Below, piece by piece: positions 54,666 to 58,591 of a stretch of DNA of 58,591 nt (position 1 is the first letter of the stretch; each line of letters starts with the position of its first letter). A program made the position numbers and the translations under genes. The DNA is from a virus. The notes under the pieces were generated by a model. The model did not search any database. It was not told where the DNA came from and saw only the letters and a program-made list of their open reading frames with translations. The DNA lies in the IMG/VR virus record IMGVR_UViG_3300045999_002215, positions 1 through 58,591 of that record; one strand, given 5' to 3'.

Positions 54666-57223
54666 TCGACAAGGACAGCCTGCCCCTTGACAAGCCGCGA
54701 CGCACACCCGACCACCCGACCAAGTCGCACGTGGTTAAGACGCGCGTCGACGGCAAAGAGAAGATCATTCGCTTCGGGGAGCAGGGTGCCAGCACGGCAG
54801 GTAAGCCCAAGGCTGGCGAGTCCGACCGCATGAAGCAGAAGCGCGCCTCGTTCAAGGCTCGCCACGCAAAGAACATCGCCAAGGGTAAGAGCAGCCCTGC
54901 CTACTGGGCCAACAAGGTCAAGTGGAAGACTGGGGGCGCGGTGGGGCTTGAGGCACTGGACGAGAAGTACGAGGGCATCAAGAAGCCCGACTTCGCGCTG
55001 CTTGACTCATTCAAAGATCTCATCAGGACGCTGCAGAGCAAAGCTGCAGACGCTGGTGAACAAGAGTTTGACGCGGTGCGCGCGCTAGGGCGTAGCGGTG
55101 CCGGGAGCAGCTTGGAAGATCTTTACGAGACTTACACTGGGGAGACCGCGCCACACGCAGCAAGAGCTGAGGCAAAGGGCAACGTCAACCCTGACCGCGC
55201 CAAGTCGGCTAAGATGGTGTTTGACTCTTTCAAGAACGCTGGGTTCTCCGACGCTCAAGCTCGTGCGCTTACGGCTGAGATCAACCGCGAGAACGTCTTC
55301 AACCCGAAGTACCTGTACGGCACGCACACCGACGCCGCAAACCGCGCAACCAACGTGGGTATGCTGAGCTGGCAGGGTGGCCGGGCCAATCGCCTGCTCT
55401 CGTTCATGGCTGACCGAGGGTTGGTTGACGCTGCCGGGGGTATTCTGCCGGGGCAGGACGCCTTGAACGCGCAGGCTGAGTACCTGCGTTGGGAGATGGA
55501 GAACGATCCGAGCTACGCCAAGACCCGTGAGACGTTCTTGAGCAACCCTGACATCGACTCGGCCACAGCTCACGACATCTTAGGCAAGAACTTCATCCGC
55601 TGGCGCATTGATGACCCCAAGTATCGGGGTAGCGGCTTTGAGCGCATCGGCGAAGGCTATGACATCCTCAACATGGCTCAAGGCTACAAAGAGGGTGGCA
55701 AGGTCAAGAAGGATGAGCTGGCCGAGGCTGAGCGTCTGCGCGACCTTCAGCTGATGGCTGAGGAGCAGAACCCCAACGCTGTCGCACCGCGCAAGCCGAG
55801 CATTGCCGACCTGCCCGGAGGCATCTCCGAGCGTCTGGCGCTGATCAACAAGTACCTTAACCCGGTTGAAGCGATCGGCGAATCTATGCGCGCTGGGTCT
55901 CGTTTGACGTCTGCGGATGCGTCTGGGTACGACCGCTTGGCTGCCTTGGGCGACATGCTCTCGGGCGTCGCTGGTGTTGCTGGCCCTGCAGCCATTGCCA
56001 AGCGTGTGGGCGCACCAGCTGCCACGGCTCTGATGGAAAGCCTGCTCGGGGCATCGCCCACCAGCGAGGCTGTGGCCGACATGGCTCGCAAGTATGCCGT
56101 CGATGAGTATGGCGGCGTGCCTGTCGGAAGAGGTGCGGGTCTTGATGTATCACGACGTGACGCATCAAACATTTTTGGTGAAGGCTCTGAGCGGGTCAGA
56201 TACACCGATCCGCGAAGCGGCGGCACCATTGAGGTTGTCGTGCGACCAGATGGCAGCGCATCGGTCCTTGAGTTGGAGGTGCCAGAGGCATCTCGCGGCC
56301 AAGGCATAGGCCAGGCGCTGCAAGAGCGCGTGATGCAAGACTTCCCGGTAATGGGCGGTCAGGTGTCGTCCAAAGCAGCAGCAACGACAGCATATCGCCT
56401 TGGGCGCAGGCCGCCGGGCAAGCCAGACGCGACCCTTGAAGAAGTATTCGCAGACATCGATGACATGTCATCCGTCAACATGGTTTCTCCAAGAATGCAG
56501 GAGCGACTTGCGCCATCAGCGCCTGCTGCCAACGCAGCACCATTCGGTAAAGACTGGTCGGATGTTTACCACTGGTCCAGATCGCCTGATGACTTCTCGG
56601 AGTTTGACTTGAGCCAGTCGAAGTCGGCCATGAGCCAGCTCGGCCCGCATGTCGGGACGCCGCAAGCTGCCGAGGCACGCTACATGGGCTTTGCAAAGCC
56701 TGAGGGCGTGCCGCCAGCCATGGGCTTCACGCTCCCGATGAAGGCTGACTTGTCCAAGCCGTTCATGAATCCCGCAACTGGAAAACCTTGGACAGAGATG
56801 GAACTAGAGATGTTTATCTCTGACGTGGCGGATGAGAACGGTGTTGAGCGTCGCCTCATCGCGCCGATCATGCGAGAGCGTCTCGCAAAAGAGGGCTACA
56901 CCTCTATACCGTACTTGAACGATGTTGAGGACGCGGGGAGTGTCAGCAACATCATGCTGGCTGATCGTCCGGCAGGCAGCGACGCCGTCTTGCGCTCGCG
57001 CTTTGCCAAGTTTGACCCGGCGATGCGCGCCTCAAAAAACATCAGCGCAGGCGCGGCTGTCGGGGCTGCGGGCCTTGGCGCATCTCAGTACGATCCGGAC
57101 GCAATCGAAGCCCGCGTCAGCAAGGCTGGCAAAAATGAGTTTGCGGCTGGCGGCGCTGTCAAATACGATCCCGCTGCAGTAGACAGCATCATCAACAAAC
57201 TTCGCGAGGTCAATCGTGGCTGA
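54662..57223 (+). CDS. polyvalent virion protein: DUF5872-like, lysozyme-like, GNAT-like and ART-like regions (853 aa)
   Basis: Order of regions: residues 36-90 basic DUF5872-like (SFKARHAKNIAKGKSSPAYW); 180-335 lysozyme-like, with AEINRENVFNPKYLYG and NVGMLSWQGGRANRL as in phage tail lysozymes (Glu206 or Glu210 candidate); about 500-570 acetyltransferase-like, with ELEVPEASRGQGIGQALQER as acetyl-CoA loop; about 630-795 resembling ADP-ribosyltransferase domains of polyvalent proteins (VYHWSRSPDDF, PYLNDVEDAG, VLRSRFAKFDP). Such multi-enzyme proteins are packaged and injected to breach the wall and modify host targets. It lies between terminase and portal; its stop overlaps the portal GTG. Domain calls for GNAT and ART are by motif only. 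Confidence 0.65.
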   Translation: MIDKDSLPLDKPRRTPDHPTKSHVVKTRVDGKEKIIRFGEQGASTAGKPKAGESDRMKQKRASFKARHAKNIAKGKSSPAYWANKVKWKTGGAVGLEALDEKYEGIKKPDFALLDSFKDLIRTLQSKAADAGEQEFDAVRALGRSGAGSSLEDLYETYTGETAPHAARAEAKGNVNPDRAKSAKMVFDSFKNAGFSDAQARALTAEINRENVFNPKYLYGTHTDAANRATNVGMLSWQGGRANRLLSFMADRGLVDAAGGILPGQDALNAQAEYLRWEMENDPSYAKTRETFLSNPDIDSATAHDILGKNFIRWRIDDPKYRGSGFERIGEGYDILNMAQGYKEGGKVKKDELAEAERLRDLQLMAEEQNPNAVAPRKPSIADLPGGISERLALINKYLNPVEAIGESMRAGSRLTSADASGYDRLAALGDMLSGVAGVAGPAAIAKRVGAPAATALMESLLGASPTSEAVADMARKYAVDEYGGVPVGRGAGLDVSRRDASNIFGEGSERVRYTDPRSGGTIEVVVRPDGSASVLELEVPEASRGQGIGQALQERVMQDFPVMGGQVSSKAAATTAYRLGRRPPGKPDATLEEVFADIDDMSSVNMVSPRMQERLAPSAPAANAAPFGKDWSDVYHWSRSPDDFSEFDLSQSKSAMSQLGPHVGTPQAAEARYMGFAKPEGVPPAMGFTLPMKADLSKPFMNPATGKPWTEMELEMFISDVADENGVERRLIAPIMRERLAKEGYTSIPYLNDVEDAGSVSNIMLADRPAGSDAVLRSRFAKFDPAMRASKNISAGAAVGAAGLGASQYDPDAIEARVSKAGKNEFAAGGAVKYDPAAVDSIINKLREVNRG

Positions 57224-58591
57224 TATGGATGAAAACGACGACCTGCTTGAAGGCGAGATGGTCGAGCTGATGGACGAGACCTCCGAGGTCGAGGACACCG
57301 AGGACGGTGGCGCTATCATTCGTCTTGAGAACGAAGAGGACGAGCGCAAGAGCCTTGAGCACTTCGCCAACATCGTTGACGAGGTTGACCCCACGCAGCT
57401 CAAGACGGCTGTTCAAGACCTGCTTGAGAAGATCGACCGCGACAAAGAAGCTCGCGAAAAGCGCGACAAGCTCTACGAGGAAGGCTTGCGCCGCACCGGC
57501 CTAGGCGACGACGCTCCCGGTGGCGCGCAGTTCAACGGCGCGAACAAGGTCGTACACCCGATGCTGGTTGAGGCATGTGTTGACTTCTCCGCACGGTTCA
57601 TGAAGGAGGTGTTCCCTCCTACCGGCCCCGTCAAGAGCAAGATCTACGGCGAGTCGGACAAGGCCAAGGTAGAGAAGGCTCAGCGCAAGACCACGTTCAT
57701 GAACTGGCAGGCCACTGAGCAGATGACCGAGTTCCGTGGTGAGCTTGAGCAGCTCAGCACCCAGCTACCCCTCGGCGGTGGCCAGTACATGAAGTTCATG
57801 TGGAACCCGCAGCACCGTCGTCCGTGCAGCGAGTTCATCCCGATCGACGACGTGTACCTGCCGTTCGCCGCGACGAACTTCTACACCGCCGAGCGCAAGA
57901 CGCACGTTCAGTACATCACCAAGATGGAGTATCAGAAGCGCGTCAAGTCGGGCATGTACCGCGACGTTGACATCGGCATGCCTGAAGACCCGGACTTCAG
58001 CAAGGCCAGCCAAGCCAACGACAAGATTGAAGGCCGCAAGGCGACCAGCTACAACGAGGACGGTCTGCGTACCGTCTTTGAGGTCTACACCTACCTTGAG
58101 TTTGATGACGGCGAACTGAGCCCGTACATCCTGAGCGTTGACAAGTCGAGCGGTCAGGCGCTGTCGCTTTACCGCAACTGGGAACCCGAGGACACGTACC
58201 GCAAGGAACTTGACTGGATTGTTGAGTTCCCGTTCGTGCCGTGGCGCGGGGCATACCCGATCGGCCTGACGCACATGATCGGCGGTCTGAGCGGTGCGGC
58301 CACTGGCGCACTCCGCGCGCTGATGGACTCCGCTCACATTCAGAACATGCCCACCCTGCTCAAGCTGAAGGGCGGGCCTAACGGCCAAACAATCAACCTG
58401 CAGCCGACCGAGGTCGTAGAGATGGAGGGTGGCGCGCTGATCGACGACGTGCGCAAGCTCGCTATGCCTATGCCGTTCAACCCGCCGAGCCCGGTGCTGT
58501 TCCAGCTCTTGGGCTTCTTAGTTGACGCGGGTAAGGGTGTGGTGCAGACCTCGTTTGAGAAGCTGTCGGACCAGAACCCCAACCAGCCGGT
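57216..58591 (+). CDS. portal protein, N-terminal part (continues at window start)
   Basis: The gene starts at GTG 57216, overlapping the previous stop by eight bases, or ATG 57225. The first 60 residues are acidic; then KLYEEGLRRTGLGDDAPGGA, KVVHPMLVEACVDFSARFMK and PFVPWRGAYPIGLTHMIGGL are typical of large portal proteins of environmental podoviruses. ATG 58470 corresponds to ATG 6 in the same frame, so the protein continues into 3-1247 without change, for about 831 residues in total. It forms the DNA entry ring and binds terminase, scaffold and connector. Confidence 0.88.
   Translation, partial: MADMDENDDLLEGEMVELMDETSEVEDTEDGGAIIRLENEEDERKSLEHFANIVDEVDPTQLKTAVQDLLEKIDRDKEAREKRDKLYEEGLRRTGLGDDAPGGAQFNGANKVVHPMLVEACVDFSARFMKEVFPPTGPVKSKIYGESDKAKVEKAQRKTTFMNWQATEQMTEFRGELEQLSTQLPLGGGQYMKFMWNPQHRRPCSEFIPIDDVYLPFAATNFYTAERKTHVQYITKMEYQKRVKSGMYRDVDIGMPEDPDFSKASQANDKIEGRKATSYNEDGLRTVFEVYTYLEFDDGELSPYILSVDKSSGQALSLYRNWEPEDTYRKELDWIVEFPFVPWRGAYPIGLTHMIGGLSGAATGALRALMDSAHIQNMPTLLKLKGGPNGQTINLQPTEVVEMEGGALIDDVRKLAMPMPFNPPSPVLFQLLGFLVDAGKGVVQTSFEKLSDQNPNQP
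58466..58591. repeat. terminal overlap, right copy
   Basis: Identical to bases 2-127; the offset between copies is 58,464, which gives the length of the circular unit. The base before the overlap differs (T at 58465, A at 1). Confidence 0.95.

Noticed and set aside
1-58591. Lysogeny genes, tRNA genes or a phage RNA polymerase
   Set aside because: No integrase, excisionase or repressor-like gene, no tRNA-like cloverleaf and no RNA polymerase motifs were noticed on reading both strands; a dedicated tRNA scan was not possible.

Overview
The window is an essentially complete genome of a tailed, probably short-tailed (podovirus-like) and strictly lytic bacteriophage. It is written as a linear contig whose two ends overlap: bases 2-127 recur exactly as 58466-58591, so the circular unit is about 58,464 bp and the break falls inside the portal gene. 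No integrase, repressor, tRNA or phage RNA polymerase was recognised. The promoters I can see are sigma70-type with a recurring TTGCCT-17/18-TATANT pattern, so transcription probably relies on the host polymerase. Shine-Dalgarno sites, gene families and base composition fit a proteobacterial (Gram-negative) host; I cannot name it more closely.

Layout. (1) 51.9-58.6 kb and 0-8.3 kb, plus strand: packaging and head genes (small and large terminase, a virion polyvalent protein, portal, a GroES-like co-chaperonin, scaffold, decoration-type proteins, major capsid, P22 gp4-like connector). (2) 8.3-15.1 kb: tail fibres, three of them in tandem with C-terminal S74 self-cleaving chaperone domains. (3) 15.1-19.4 kb: lysis cassette (membrane proteins, possible spanin pair, holin candidates, GH19 endolysin) that also holds a DUF2829/Tad2-like anti-Thoeris gene. 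(4) 19.6-31.1 kb: tail adaptor, fibre-like protein, P22 gp10-like tail protein and four large putative internal (ejected) virion proteins. (5) 31.2-44.8 kb, minus strand: replication, recombination and nucleotide genes, nearly all overlapping by a few bases: RuvC-like resolvase, PD-(D/E)XK nuclease, DUF669, Sak4-like ATPase, family B DNA polymerase, DUF3310, YfbR-like HD nucleotidase, a thymidylate-synthase homologue, three proteins of the thymidine-hypermodification type, Prim-Pol/helicase and a DEAH helicase. (6) 44.9-51.3 kb, plus strand: about 22 small accessory genes plus a PLP-dependent fold-type II enzyme. (7) 51.3-51.95 kb: a gene-free, repeat-rich stretch that looks like a replication origin.

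How it fits together. Divergent promoters at 44.8 kb drive the replication block leftwards and the accessory block rightwards; both blocks share a TAACTGGAGA leader in front of their first genes. The thymidylate-synthase homologue, P-loop kinase and two helical proteins at 37.0-40.5 kb predict that thymidine in the phage DNA is made as 5-hydroxymethyl-dU and then phosphorylated and conjugated, which would resist host nucleases. The Tad2-like and Lar-like genes add further candidate counter-defence. The most interesting observations are this hypermodification module, the three-domain polyvalent protein beside the portal, the origin-like region with its neighbouring 117-residue protein that shares a domain with the primase C-terminus, and the Tad2-like gene.
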